Assembly (NCBI GenBank): GCA_029946065.1
Contig: JAQSDU010000002.1
Location: 1 to 64,000, forward strand
DNA length: 64,000 nt
From: Flavobacterium sp.
Lineage (GTDB): Bacteria > Bacteroidota > Bacteroidia > Flavobacteriales > Flavobacteriaceae
Reading direction: 5' to 3'
The notes under the pieces are model-generated. The model was not told where the DNA came from and did no database searches. It was given only the letters and a program-made list of their open reading frames with translations. Of this stretch, positions 52,038-60,371 are shown in pieces (the first letter of the stretch is position 1; every line of letters begins with the position of its first letter). Made by a program: the position numbers and the translations under genes.

Positions 52038-52868
52038 TTATTTCGCGACTATAATTTCTTCTTCTTGGATCATCGCGTTCAAAATTTGTCGGCGCATCTC
52101 TTTGTCCTCTGGCTTTTTCCCACGTGATTGAAAACCCTTTGCATCTTCGGGGCTGACATCGTTGACAAAGGAATTTTCCAGTTCCTGATTTACGATTATT
52201 TGATCGATGGTATCCATGATAAAATCGTCACCATGTTTATACGCCCATATATAACTCATGGCATAACAGAAGCTACAAAACATAATAAGATTGCCAAGTG
52301 TTTGGCCTAAGAACCACAAGACAAAGCCGATGGTAAAGAAAAACAAAGGCTCCAAAAGACATTCAATCAGCCTTACATCGGTCTTGATGCCGGGAATTTT
52401 AATCTTGTAAAAAAGAGGATTGATCGTTCCGCTACAAAGACTAAATTTCTCGAAATCATACACAGAAGGATTACGAAGCATATCTAGATGGTGCTTAACG
52501 CCTACACCGATGAATGCAACCAGAAAGAAATACCAGCCGAGGTAACGCGGAAAAAGAGAAGTTAGGCTACTACCTGCATAGGTTGGGGTAGTGCCTCCCA
52601 AATCGGATATGCCCATTGGGTCAGCCCCAAGGCCGCTTCCGCCAATCCATTCGGGAATTTTGAGAAAAAGCACGGGCAGGATGGCCAATGATATTGCCAA
52701 ACTTAGAACTGAATAGAGATTAAAGTAGCGCTCCCCGAAATCCTTTCGGATAAAGCCTTCAAGAAGCAGTCTTGAAGGCGATGCAAAGGCTTTAAATAGC
52801 CCTGTAAACCATTCAACGAGCGGATTTTTTCTTTGGAAAGTGGTGGTGTAATAAATGTTTTTCTTCAT
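52038..52868 (-). CDS. Membrane protein of the transfer region
   Basis: 276 residues from the ATG at 52868; a longer frame to 53000 would overlap the coupling-protein gene and is disfavoured. There are four or five transmembrane helices (FNLYSVLSLAISLAILPVLFL, LGWYFFLVAFIGVGV, LLEPLFFFTIGFVLWFLGQTLGNLIMFCSFCYAM in pieces), with a charged C-terminal tail. It sits 13 bases downstream of the coupling-protein gene. Since that protein lacks membrane segments, this could supply its anchor. Confidence 0.6.
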   Translation of the reverse strand: MKKNIYYTTTFQRKNPLVEWFTGLFKAFASPSRLLLEGFIRKDFGERYFNLYSVLSLAISLAILPVLFLKIPEWIGGSGLGADPMGISDLGGTTPTYAGSSLTSLFPRYLGWYFFLVAFIGVGVKHHLDMLRNPSVYDFEKFSLCSGTINPLFYKIKIPGIKTDVRLIECLLEPLFFFTIGFVLWFLGQTLGNLIMFCSFCYAMSYIWAYKHGDDFIMDTIDQIIVNQELENSFVNDVSPEDAKGFQSRGKKPEDKEMRRQILNAMIQEEEIIVAK

Positions 52869-52881
52869 GATTTGTTTGTTT

Positions 52882-54375
52882 TTAAGGGTCTGACATATAG
52901 TTTTGGTTAAATTGTATTTTAATGTGATTGAAACCATCTTTGATAGGATTGCCCTGCAAATGCAGATATCCTTCGACAGTGCCATTATTAAGGTCGCCAC
53001 CTGTTTTAAGCCGTATAAATGCTTCCGGCCTGATGAGACGGTCTATCTTATGTGACCTTGTATTTGATGAAGAAAATTCGCCTGCGGCAGACACGGTTCG
53101 GGAGGTTTCTTCATAAGATCCGTCCCCGATGAGTTCCGAAGCATAGCGGTTCGTTTCTATATCCGCATTTGCATGAAATATCTTGGTATTCAATGTGCCA
53201 AGAAACGCTTTAACTCTGTATTCCGATTTGGAGCCGCCCATATTGGCGTGATAGTTTGGAAGGTTTTGCGAGATGTAGACAGTTGCAATTTTGCTGCTTC
53301 TCGCCGTTGCTTGATAATCCGCATCATGCTCATGCAGGAAGTTTTGGGCTTCGTCAGCCCAAAGGAAAACAGGACGGTTATTTTCTTTTACATTCCTTTT
53401 TTCCATTGCCCTCTGCCAAATATATTTGAACATGATTTGGCAATCCCTGCCTATCTTGTGATGGGTTTTTACAGGCAGATTGAGGAGTATGATTTTTCCC
53501 TGAAGGCAATCATCTGGCGTATATGTACATTTATAGCGGCAAAACAAGGAATAAATAGGGTCCCGTAAAAGTCTGAATAAAAATCCCGAAAATGAGAACT
53601 CAATAATGGAACGGGTTTTATCATTTAAATTCAGGAATGTTCCCCAGAAAAAATTATCAATGGCATCCATTATCCGTGCTTCCGGAATTTTGTTTTTCAA
53701 TGCTTCGTCATAGGTTCCGTTCTCCCTTAAAGCTGCCACAGCTTCAATAGACATTTTATTTTCCCATGTTTCTATAGCTTGGCTTACTTTATGACTTGCC
53801 GCTGCAAAGGCTATCTTGAAAGCAGTAGGCTTTTCCAATTGAGCGGTTTCAGGCGTGGGAAGGGTTTGAACAATATCAAATATACGTTGCAGGGAAAGAT
53901 CGCCATAGGCGAGTTTGCACAGGTCAATAACATTAAATATCAGCATATCGAGTGCCATTTCCCAAAACTGACTGTCTGCGCCCCCGCTTTCCTTGTCTTC
54001 ACTGGCGCGAATAACAGTTTTAAGCACTTGGACAATATTCTCAGTCAACCCACCGTCTTGGCTCTCATAGTCAATAAAATTGAAGAGATTTTTTCTTCCT
54101 GGCTCAACAATAATCAAATCGCCGCTTCTGCCAGTTAATTCACAATATTCTTCCCACGTTTCTTTTTCGTCAGGCTTGACCGTCAGGACAAGTCCACCAA
54201 AGCCCGCTTGGAGGTATTTAAGTGCAATCATGCGTCCAGAGCCTGAAGATTTCCCTGAGCCGATACCGCCGAATATCTGCACACCTTCCACCGCATTGCC
54301 AATTGTCCAATGGCTTGCTTCCGATGCCTCGCCGGAAAGCTCTATAAGTGACGTAGTAAGGTCAAATTGCTTCAT
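52882..54375 (-). CDS. Type IV coupling protein (VirD4/TraD-like ATPase) without membrane domain
   Basis: 497 residues. Walker A FGGIGSGKSSGSGRM (~35-49), a second strand LTVKPDEKETW (~60), Walker B PVFLWADEAQNFL (~345), and the sensor-like region YISQNLPNYHANMGG typical of TraG/TraD/VirD4 proteins. It begins almost directly with the ATPase, with no N-terminal transmembrane helices. Coupling proteins bring the relaxase-DNA complex to the transfer channel. It lies in one operon with a small protein and a multi-pass membrane protein and upstream of the relaxase gene. Confidence 0.88.
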   Translation of the reverse strand: MKQFDLTTSLIELSGEASEASHWTIGNAVEGVQIFGGIGSGKSSGSGRMIALKYLQAGFGGLVLTVKPDEKETWEEYCELTGRSGDLIIVEPGRKNLFNFIDYESQDGGLTENIVQVLKTVIRASEDKESGGADSQFWEMALDMLIFNVIDLCKLAYGDLSLQRIFDIVQTLPTPETAQLEKPTAFKIAFAAASHKVSQAIETWENKMSIEAVAALRENGTYDEALKNKIPEARIMDAIDNFFWGTFLNLNDKTRSIIEFSFSGFLFRLLRDPIYSLFCRYKCTYTPDDCLQGKIILLNLPVKTHHKIGRDCQIMFKYIWQRAMEKRNVKENNRPVFLWADEAQNFLHEHDADYQATARSSKIATVYISQNLPNYHANMGGSKSEYRVKAFLGTLNTKIFHANADIETNRYASELIGDGSYEETSRTVSAAGEFSSSNTRSHKIDRLIRPEAFIRLKTGGDLNNGTVEGYLHLQGNPIKDGFNHIKIQFNQNYMSDP

Positions 54376-54391
54376 GCTGGTGAAAAAAAAA

Positions 54392-54691
54392 TTAACGGTC
54401 TGGTTCTATACCTTTATCCTTGGGTTTTGATACCTCATTAAATTCCGGGCTAATTTCGCGTTTTGACCATGATGGGAGTTTTTCATGTTCTTTCTCGATT
54501 TCTAGAGTTTTTTTGCCTGCCTTAAAACCCTCGAGAAAAGGGTCTTGCGCATCGACGCTTGCAAAAATTTGTGCTATGTTTGGGTCATACATAGAGATTA
54601 GATACCCCTGATTATAACCGTCCTTAAATCTGGCTTCAGTTTTTTTTTGTTCCTCTGTTTTCTCTTCCTCTTTTTCCTCTTCTTTCCCCAT
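54392..54691 (-). CDS. Small charged protein upstream of coupling protein
   Basis: 99 residues, starting with a Glu/Lys repeat (MGKEEEKEEEKTEEQKKTEARF) and then a short globular part (GYNQGYLISMYDPNIAQIFASVDAQDPFLEGF). It lies 16 bases before the coupling-protein gene and two bases after the helix-turn-helix gene stop, so it is certainly in the same operon. No family was recognised. Confidence 0.55.
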   Translation of the reverse strand: MGKEEEKEEEKTEEQKKTEARFKDGYNQGYLISMYDPNIAQIFASVDAQDPFLEGFKAGKKTLEIEKEHEKLPSWSKREISPEFNEVSKPKDKGIEPDR

Positions 54692-54693
54692 CT

Positions 54694-54963
54694 TTAAAAA
54701 GTGTTATGTGCATTATTTTCAAGATAGCGATTGATGCTATCACGGTCATATAAGATGATTTTTTTTTGTGGTTGAGAAAAACGGATTTTACCTTCGTCAC
54801 GGAGATTTTGAAGTGAGGTCTTAGACTTAATATTAAGAAGATGCATGGCTTCATCGCCACTAATCCACTTGTCTACGATAATATTATTCTCTTTTTTGAG
54901 GCGGCTGACGACCTGCTCAATGAGGTCATAGAAAGCGGCATCTTGCATACAGATGACTTCCAT
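54694..54963 (-). CDS. Helix-turn-helix protein at head of transfer operon
   Basis: 89 residues; Met6 is an alternative start. It is a winged helix of excisionase type (WISGDEAMHLLNIKSKTSLQNLRDEGKIRFSQPQKKIILYD, in pieces), similar to the protein at 30819 in element A. As the first gene of the transfer operon it is probably its regulator. Confidence 0.75.
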   Translation of the reverse strand: MEVICMQDAAFYDLIEQVVSRLKKENNIIVDKWISGDEAMHLLNIKSKTSLQNLRDEGKIRFSQPQKKIILYDRDSINRYLENNAHNTF

Positions 54964-55137
54964 TCGGCTGTTTATTAGTTGGTTATCCGAAAGATAATAA
55001 TTTATTTGATATTTTCAATAAAATATTTTATACTTAAATTCTTCCTGTCTGCCAGCTATGAACGCGCAGCATTGAAAATTTTCTATAAGAAAATCACAGG
55101 TAACTAGTCGTAAACCATATGTTTGGAGGAGAAATAA

Positions 55138-55425
55138 ATGTCCCTTGAACTCAACCATAATGATATCGAAAAAATAATTACACGCGTAAAGAGAATTGTT
55201 ACAGCAGGATCTTCCGCGCTTGATGCAAACAAGACAATTGACGAAAATGGAATTGAAAAATTTACCATTACTATGACCGGACAAGATATCGTTATAATGT
55301 CGTCAGATGTAAATGGAGTATTTAAAATTACGGAGATACATCCATATAACGGAAAACAAGAAATCACAGACGCCGTGCTTAAAGGTCTTGTCGAAGAGTG
55401 TGCAGGGAAAAAATGGACAGCATAG
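55138..55425 (+). CDS. Small hypothetical protein, paralogue a
   Basis: 95 residues with a strong GGAGGAG ribosome site. Pattern: LNHNDIEKIITRVKRI, then beta strands KFTITMTGQDIVIMSSDVNGVFKI and an end LVEECAGKKWTA. It is paralogous to the next gene. The function is unknown. Confidence 0.6.
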   Translation: MSLELNHNDIEKIITRVKRIVTAGSSALDANKTIDENGIEKFTITMTGQDIVIMSSDVNGVFKITEIHPYNGKQEITDAVLKGLVEECAGKKWTA

Positions 55426-55474
55426 CCCTAAACAAAAACAATAGTTTTAGCTCAGGCTTTTTTAGGATAAATAA

Positions 55475-55756
55475 ATGACAGATACGCTTAATGGTAGTGA
55501 CATTCAAAAAATAATAACTGGCTTGGAAGAGAAACTTCCTGCTGATCAAAAATTAATCTCCGCTAGTATGACGACCGATAAAAATGGGCTGAATAAATTC
55601 GTGTTTACGATGGATGGTCTGGGAAGTGTTACCCTGTCCGCTGATGCCAATGGCATATACAATCTTGAAAGTTTAGAAGGCGAACATCAAAACATTGTTT
55701 GTATAACGTTTCACGGCTTAGTGAGCAAATTTGCCGACAAGGTCTGGGCAACATAA
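55475..55756 (+). CDS. Small hypothetical protein, paralogue b
   Basis: 93 residues. It matches its neighbour in every block: LNGSDIQKIITGLEEKL, KFVFTMDGLGSVTLSADANGIYNL, LVSKFADKVWAT. It is a tandem duplicate with about one third identity by eye. A strong terminator follows. The function is unknown. Confidence 0.6.
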   Translation: MTDTLNGSDIQKIITGLEEKLPADQKLISASMTTDKNGLNKFVFTMDGLGSVTLSADANGIYNLESLEGEHQNIVCITFHGLVSKFADKVWAT

Positions 55757-55765
55757 CCCCAAAAT

Positions 55766-55790
55766 AAAGCCCCAATGAGTTGGGGCTTTT
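55766..55790 (+). terminator. Terminator between convergent genes
   Basis: AAAGCCCCAA pairs with TTGGGGCTTT around a four-base loop and is followed by T. It serves the paralogue pair and possibly the minus-strand gene that ends at 55800. Confidence 0.8.
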
Positions 55791-55799
55791 CAATCAGTT

Positions 55800-56558
55800 C
55801 TAGCTTTTAACGGCCTCACTCCACTGCTTGTGAAAATTCTTTAAACCTTTCCTTTCACCGCCCTGAAATGATTTTCCTGCGTTGAGAGTATTAATCATCT
55901 TCTCAATTTTTTCTGCAGTTTTTGCATCCCAGTTAAGTTCTTTCTTGAGATATGAAGTAACAACAATCGCATCTAGTTCCGGCTCATATTTGTGTAAGGC
56001 TAAAATGTAAGTTTTCGACAAATTGCTGTCACTATCATGTGTTAGTGAAGAAGATGTATTTACTGCTTTATCCAATCGGTTCATTGCTTCCTTAACTACC
56101 GGAGAAGCGTCAAGTAAAGTATCTGTATTTTGACCACCCCTTAAGTCTGTTGCGCCCCAAGTTCTGACCCAGTCAAGCGTTCTTTCTTTTAACCAAGGTA
56201 TTGCAACGATTGTGTCAATACATTCAAAATCGTCAATTTTATATAAATCGTCAGAATTCAAACCGCAAGAAATAACGATCACCGAATTCTTATTCCCGAA
56301 GTCGTTAAAAGTTATTTTTGTTTCAATTTTAAAATTGACTCTGCAATCACTGAATTTTAAACCTGCAAATAACTTTTTCACAATGTCGCGATTGTATATC
56401 CTTTCAAGCCATCCAGTTTGAATTTTCGTTCCGACTAAGAAAACTATCCTTGAAATATTTTCATTTTCATTAGCCATGTTACTGGCATAATTTACGGCTT
56501 CACGATAAGCATCATCATCATTTCCATGCGTATCTATAAAATATCTTTCTATACTCAT
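55800..56558 (-). CDS. Hypothetical protein paired with P-loop NTPase
   Basis: 252 residues from the ATG at 56558; the frame extends to 56591 with weaker residues. The first half is alpha/beta (ISRIVFLVGTKIQTGWLERI ... NSVIVISCGLNSDDLYKIDDF ... IDTIVAIPWLKERTLDWVRTWGA), and the second half is helical. I do not recognise the family. It lies just downstream of a small P-loop gene on the same strand and between the terminator and integrase, a usual place for cargo pairs. Confidence 0.55.
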   Translation of the reverse strand: MSIERYFIDTHGNDDDAYREAVNYASNMANENENISRIVFLVGTKIQTGWLERIYNRDIVKKLFAGLKFSDCRVNFKIETKITFNDFGNKNSVIVISCGLNSDDLYKIDDFECIDTIVAIPWLKERTLDWVRTWGATDLRGGQNTDTLLDASPVVKEAMNRLDKAVNTSSSLTHDSDSNLSKTYILALHKYEPELDAIVVTSYLKKELNWDAKTAEKIEKMINTLNAGKSFQGGERKGLKNFHKQWSEAVKS

Positions 56559-56628
56559 AATTGTTAGTTTGGTATTCGTTAAAAACCACAAGCTTTATAA
56601 CTAAGACTTACAGCTTTTAGCGGACATA

Positions 56629-57156
56629 TTAAATATTAGTTCTTTTGATTAACATCTTTACGAAACTTTCTGCGTTTTCTTGCAATTGTTTTGTAATTAC
56701 ATCGCCAGTAGCGTGCGGGTTTTCAACCACTAATCTTTCATCCCAATTAAGACCCGAAATCTTTGAATTCCGATCAGGGCTGTACATAATTGAATTTGTA
56801 AAAAATACCCCGATAACGTTATAATATTTTGCTTTGCCATGACGTATCATTTCTTCTACATCCGCGAAATTTAGATGAGAGGAAATTACAGCAATATCCT
56901 TCGGGTTAAAATGCTTTGAAAAATATTCATCTATAGATTTATATACATCCAATTTCTCTTGAATACTTCTATTAGAATAAGAAATTCCGTTATGAATACC
57001 ATTGTATTGAGCGTGTTTAATAGGAAATCCTAAATTAACTTCAAGCTTTTGATAAGATAAGTTATGAAGATTTTCGATTAAAAATTTTTGGAAAGTTGTT
57101 TTTCCTGTCTTATCGTCTCCAATAAGGATAAATAGTAGTTTTGATTTAATAGGCAT
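56629..57156 (-). CDS. Small P-loop NTPase
   Basis: 175 residues. Walker A LLFILIGDDKTGKTTFQKFL (residues 6-25) and a later strand DIAVISSHLNFADVEEM that may hold the second metal-binding region. The size suits a nucleotide or polynucleotide kinase-like or small GTP/ATP switch protein. It probably forms a two-gene unit with the downstream 252-residue protein. The role is unknown. Confidence 0.6.
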   Translation of the reverse strand: MPIKSKLLFILIGDDKTGKTTFQKFLIENLHNLSYQKLEVNLGFPIKHAQYNGIHNGISYSNRSIQEKLDVYKSIDEYFSKHFNPKDIAVISSHLNFADVEEMIRHGKAKYYNVIGVFFTNSIMYSPDRNSKISGLNWDERLVVENPHATGDVITKQLQENAESFVKMLIKRTNI

Positions 57157-57246
57157 AACAGTTAATTAATTTGCGAGTTCATTCTCAAGCGATTACAAGC
57201 AAGAAATGTGCCTATCGATTATAAATGACAAAATGACTGCTTTTCT

Positions 57247-58518
57247 TTAATTACCTATCACAGCATCTAAAGCATCATCCGCACTTTGATAGATAAAATT
57301 AGCCTGATATCCAATCGTCGTTTTCAAATCGCTATGACGATAAAGTTGCTGCAACATCTGAACCGGAATTTTATCGGCGGCTAACGTTGCGAAGGTGTGC
57401 CTAGAAATATGCATTGTTACCTTACCATCAACTTTTGCGGCAGGAACAATAAATTTACTGAACATTTTATTATAACGGTTTACTGCATAAGCAATTTTTC
57501 GTTTCACTTCATATTCATTTTTTAGGTCAGGAAGAACTTTCAAATCGTCGAAAATCAAGTCATGCGATAAATTTCTAGACTTCCTATATTTATCTAAAAT
57601 GGCAAGAGCCTTTTCCGGCGTTTTGAGTGACCCCGATTTGTTGTTTTTACCCATTGTATAGTGGAGACGCATTTCTTTAAAATCTGACCAACGCAAACGC
57701 AATACGTCAGAAATACGCATTCCGGCAAAATAGAAAGAGATAAGCCATAGATTCCTGGCATGATCATGGGCAGGATTTTCGAGAACGACAGTTTCTAACC
57801 TTGCCAAATCATCGGCACTAATACCAACCTTTGTACTGTCAGGAAATTCAATACTGGTTTTGCCTTTGCCAAAAGGATAGTACTTTTCTTCAATAACACT
57901 ATCCTTAATTGCTAGGCTGAATATAGCGCGTATTGTCATCATGTAGTTGGCAATGGTGCGGTCGCTGCTGTTGCGCTTCGCTGCAAGTTCAACTTTAAAT
58001 CTGGCAAGTAATCCGGCAGTAATGTCTGAAAAGGCGATATCGCTAAGACCTGTTTCCTTTTGGTCTTTCTTTCCTGTCGGTTTTTCTTTGGTAATATCCT
58101 TACCGCTAATAAACTTAATGAAGATTTTTACCCGCGACTTTTCTGCGATAAAGCAATTGTAATTTCCTGTGCGCTCAAAGTTCCTTAGATAGAGTTCTGA
58201 CTGTGGGACAAAAGTACTTCCTGCCTCCGGCTTGATTTTAGTCCTGATGGCACGCACTGACACCGTTTTCTTTTGCGTTTCAATTTCAAGAGACGTTTCG
58301 CTTGCTTGCGCTTTTTTAGCAAGAATGAAGTTGTTGAGACGCTTTGAATTTGGGTGCGAGGATTTAACGCGTTGTTCATCTGCAATCCAGTCTTCTTTTT
58401 TCACGGAATACTCCATGAAAATATAAGACGATTTTCTATCTTTGGTAATACGCAGAGCCAACGGATAGGTTCCGTCTTTCTTAGCCCTCGGAAGAATAAC
58501 AGCTTTAATGGTAGCCAT
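57247..58518 (-). CDS. Tyrosine recombinase (integrase) of element B
   Basis: 423 residues, colinear with the element A integrase (MATIKAVILPRAKKDGTYPLALRI, core-binding domain, FAGMRISDVLRLRW, HISRHTFA, YRHSDLKTT, TIGYQAN as the Tyr end). All four catalytic positions are present. It starts 160 bases from the attachment core at 58679, with arm repeats between at 58556. It is expected to integrate and excise element B at the tRNA target. Confidence 0.92.
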   Translation of the reverse strand: MATIKAVILPRAKKDGTYPLALRITKDRKSSYIFMEYSVKKEDWIADEQRVKSSHPNSKRLNNFILAKKAQASETSLEIETQKKTVSVRAIRTKIKPEAGSTFVPQSELYLRNFERTGNYNCFIAEKSRVKIFIKFISGKDITKEKPTGKKDQKETGLSDIAFSDITAGLLARFKVELAAKRNSSDRTIANYMMTIRAIFSLAIKDSVIEEKYYPFGKGKTSIEFPDSTKVGISADDLARLETVVLENPAHDHARNLWLISFYFAGMRISDVLRLRWSDFKEMRLHYTMGKNNKSGSLKTPEKALAILDKYRKSRNLSHDLIFDDLKVLPDLKNEYEVKRKIAYAVNRYNKMFSKFIVPAAKVDGKVTMHISRHTFATLAADKIPVQMLQQLYRHSDLKTTIGYQANFIYQSADDALDAVIGN

Positions 58519-58555
58519 GATGATTGTTTTAATTTCTATATCAAAGATAAGAAAT

Positions 58556-58577
58556 TTTGCTAAAACAATGCTAAAAC
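58556..58577 (+). repeat. Arm-type repeat, right end of element B
   Basis: 22 bases identical to 34537-34558, containing GCTAAAACAATGCTAAAAC, between integrase start and attachment core. Confidence 0.65.
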
Positions 58578-58678
58578 AAATGACGTTTTTTTATGGTTTT
58601 ATATGAATTTATTGTTTGTTACATATCAATAAAATAAGGGTTTAAGCATCATATTAAACCATATAAAACCAATAAATA

Positions 58679-58725
58679 AGGATTCATAACCCTGAGGTCA
58701 CGGGTTCAACTCCCGTCCTCGCTAC
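58679..58725 (+). repeat. Attachment site: tRNA-Met-like 3' half (right end of element B)
   Basis: 47 bases identical to 34445-34491. Unlike the left copy it is followed by GAAAG rather than CAG, so the crossover lies within the shared 47 bases. The 5' half of the tRNA is absent here too. Confidence 0.85.
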
Positions 58726-58747
58726 GAAAGACTTTATTGTGATTATC

Positions 58748-58779
58748 AACGGTTTAGTGTATGCTAAGCCGTTTTTTTA
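58748..58779 (+). terminator. Terminator after tRNA fragment
   Basis: AACGGTTTA pairs with TAAGCCGTT (one G-T) and is followed by seven T. It overlaps the first codons of the longest integrase frame and is one reason to choose a later start for that gene. Confidence 0.7.
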
Positions 58780-58877
58780 TGTCCGGAATTTTTCTACATT
58801 TACAAAGAGTACACGATACAGTACACGATTTTCGAATTTTTAGCTACAAAAAATTGATAAAACGCAAGGATTTTTCT

Positions 58878-60137
58878 GTGCCAAAAATATTCACCGGTGG
58901 TGTCGATATTTCCGCTTGGAACAAACTTAATGAAGTCGAAAAAAAGAAAGCACTTGATAAAAGTTGGTATATCTTTTACAGTTTTCGAGATGCTGAAACA
59001 AGTAAATTAAAACGAATGCCTAATATTAAAGGTGGCGCAAATCGATTTAAAACCAAAACAGAAAGACTGAATTATCTTTCAATGCTTAGAGATACGCTAG
59101 AATTTCTACTTGAGCAAGGTTTCAATCCTTATGAAGATAATGATCTAACACTTTTAAATGAAGAAACGCAAAAGATTGACAAATCGATAAAGGAAAAAAC
59201 ACCAACTCAAAAAGAGGTCATTGCTAAGCCTATTGAAGTACTTTCGGATTCGTTATCTATAAAAGACGCTTTTGACTTTGCTTTAAAAATAAAAAAGAAC
59301 TCCGTTAGCGATACCACGTACAACAATTTTGAACTGCGCATCAGAAAGTTCAAAAAATCTTTAGACGAGACCAAGCCTATTACATATGTTACGAAAAAAG
59401 TTGTCAATGATTATCTCAATACTATATTGAACGACACAAGTGCAAGAAACAGAAATAATACCAGAACAGATTTAAGCTCGCTGTTTCAGGTATTGGAAGA
59501 CAACGAAATTATCAGTGAAAATATCATTAAAAAAATTAATGTTTTAAAGTCCAATCCTGAGCGGAACAAAACCTACACGCCTGAAATGCAGAAGGACATT
59601 TACGATCATTTGGAGAAGAATGATCCTTTGCTGTTGCTCTTCATAAAATTTGTCTGTTATAATTTTCTTAGACCCGTCGAAGTTTGCAGATTAAGAATAA
59701 AAGATATTGATTTGATTGACAAAAAACTCTATCTAAAAACCAAGAATAAAAAGGTCAAAATAAAAATTATTCCAAAGATACTAATTGACGACCTACCCGA
59801 TCTATCAGTATTGAATCCTGAACATTACCTCTTCACCCCTACTGGCTTAGGAAATGAATGGGAAGCTACTGAAAATAACAGGCGTGATAATTTCAGCAAA
59901 AGATTTAAAGAAGTTGTTAAAGTGCCTTTCAAACTAGGTATCGATTATGGCATGTATAGTTTCAGGCATACTTTTATCACTAAACTTTACCGAGAACTCC
60001 GCAAAAACCATTCTCAGTTTGAGACAAAGAGTATGTTGATGCTTATTACCGGACATGCTACGATGACAGCATTGGACAAATACCTTCGGGATATTGATGC
60101 GGAATTGCCGGAGGATTATTCGCATTTGTTGGAATAA
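58878..60137 (+). CDS. Tyrosine recombinase, third type, facing right
   Basis: 419 residues from a GTG at 58878 with an AAGGA site 8 bases upstream. The frame runs back to 58761, but there it crosses a terminator. The start VPKIFTGGVDISAWNKLNEVEKKKALDKSWY (in pieces) is the usual N-terminus of a flavobacterial integrase group. Catalytic residues: FLRPVEVCRLRIKD (Arg), YSFRHTFITK (His-x-x-Arg region as FRHT), GHATMTALDKY (His and Tyr). Its orientation is opposite to the two other Bacteroidota integrases, so it belongs to DNA on the right, possibly another element sharing the same tRNA site. Confidence 0.88.
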   Translation: MPKIFTGGVDISAWNKLNEVEKKKALDKSWYIFYSFRDAETSKLKRMPNIKGGANRFKTKTERLNYLSMLRDTLEFLLEQGFNPYEDNDLTLLNEETQKIDKSIKEKTPTQKEVIAKPIEVLSDSLSIKDAFDFALKIKKNSVSDTTYNNFELRIRKFKKSLDETKPITYVTKKVVNDYLNTILNDTSARNRNNTRTDLSSLFQVLEDNEIISENIIKKINVLKSNPERNKTYTPEMQKDIYDHLEKNDPLLLLFIKFVCYNFLRPVEVCRLRIKDIDLIDKKLYLKTKNKKVKIKIIPKILIDDLPDLSVLNPEHYLFTPTGLGNEWEATENNRRDNFSKRFKEVVKVPFKLGIDYGMYSFRHTFITKLYRELRKNHSQFETKSMLMLITGHATMTALDKYLRDIDAELPEDYSHLLE

Positions 60138-60371
60138 ATATCGAAAACTTTCCTCAGGTTAATTTATAGTAAAGTCTACTTTTAAAAAAATGAAAATATT
60201 TAAAACATTTTAATGTTTCTATATTTTGTGCGATTTTTTTTATAGATTTATGACGTTAATAAAAAAGCAACCCTCGCTTTTTATAAAATGTAGAACCGAT
60301 TGGGTGTGATATAATCTGGAAGTTTTACTTATTAACATACTTATTTTTTTATCTAAATACCTTAATATATT
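60138..60371. other. Intergenic region before T9SS protein gene
   Basis: 234 A/T-rich bases. No hairpin with T-run was seen after the integrase, and the DNA next to 60371 is typical promoter-like sequence. Nothing else was recognised. Confidence 0.3.
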
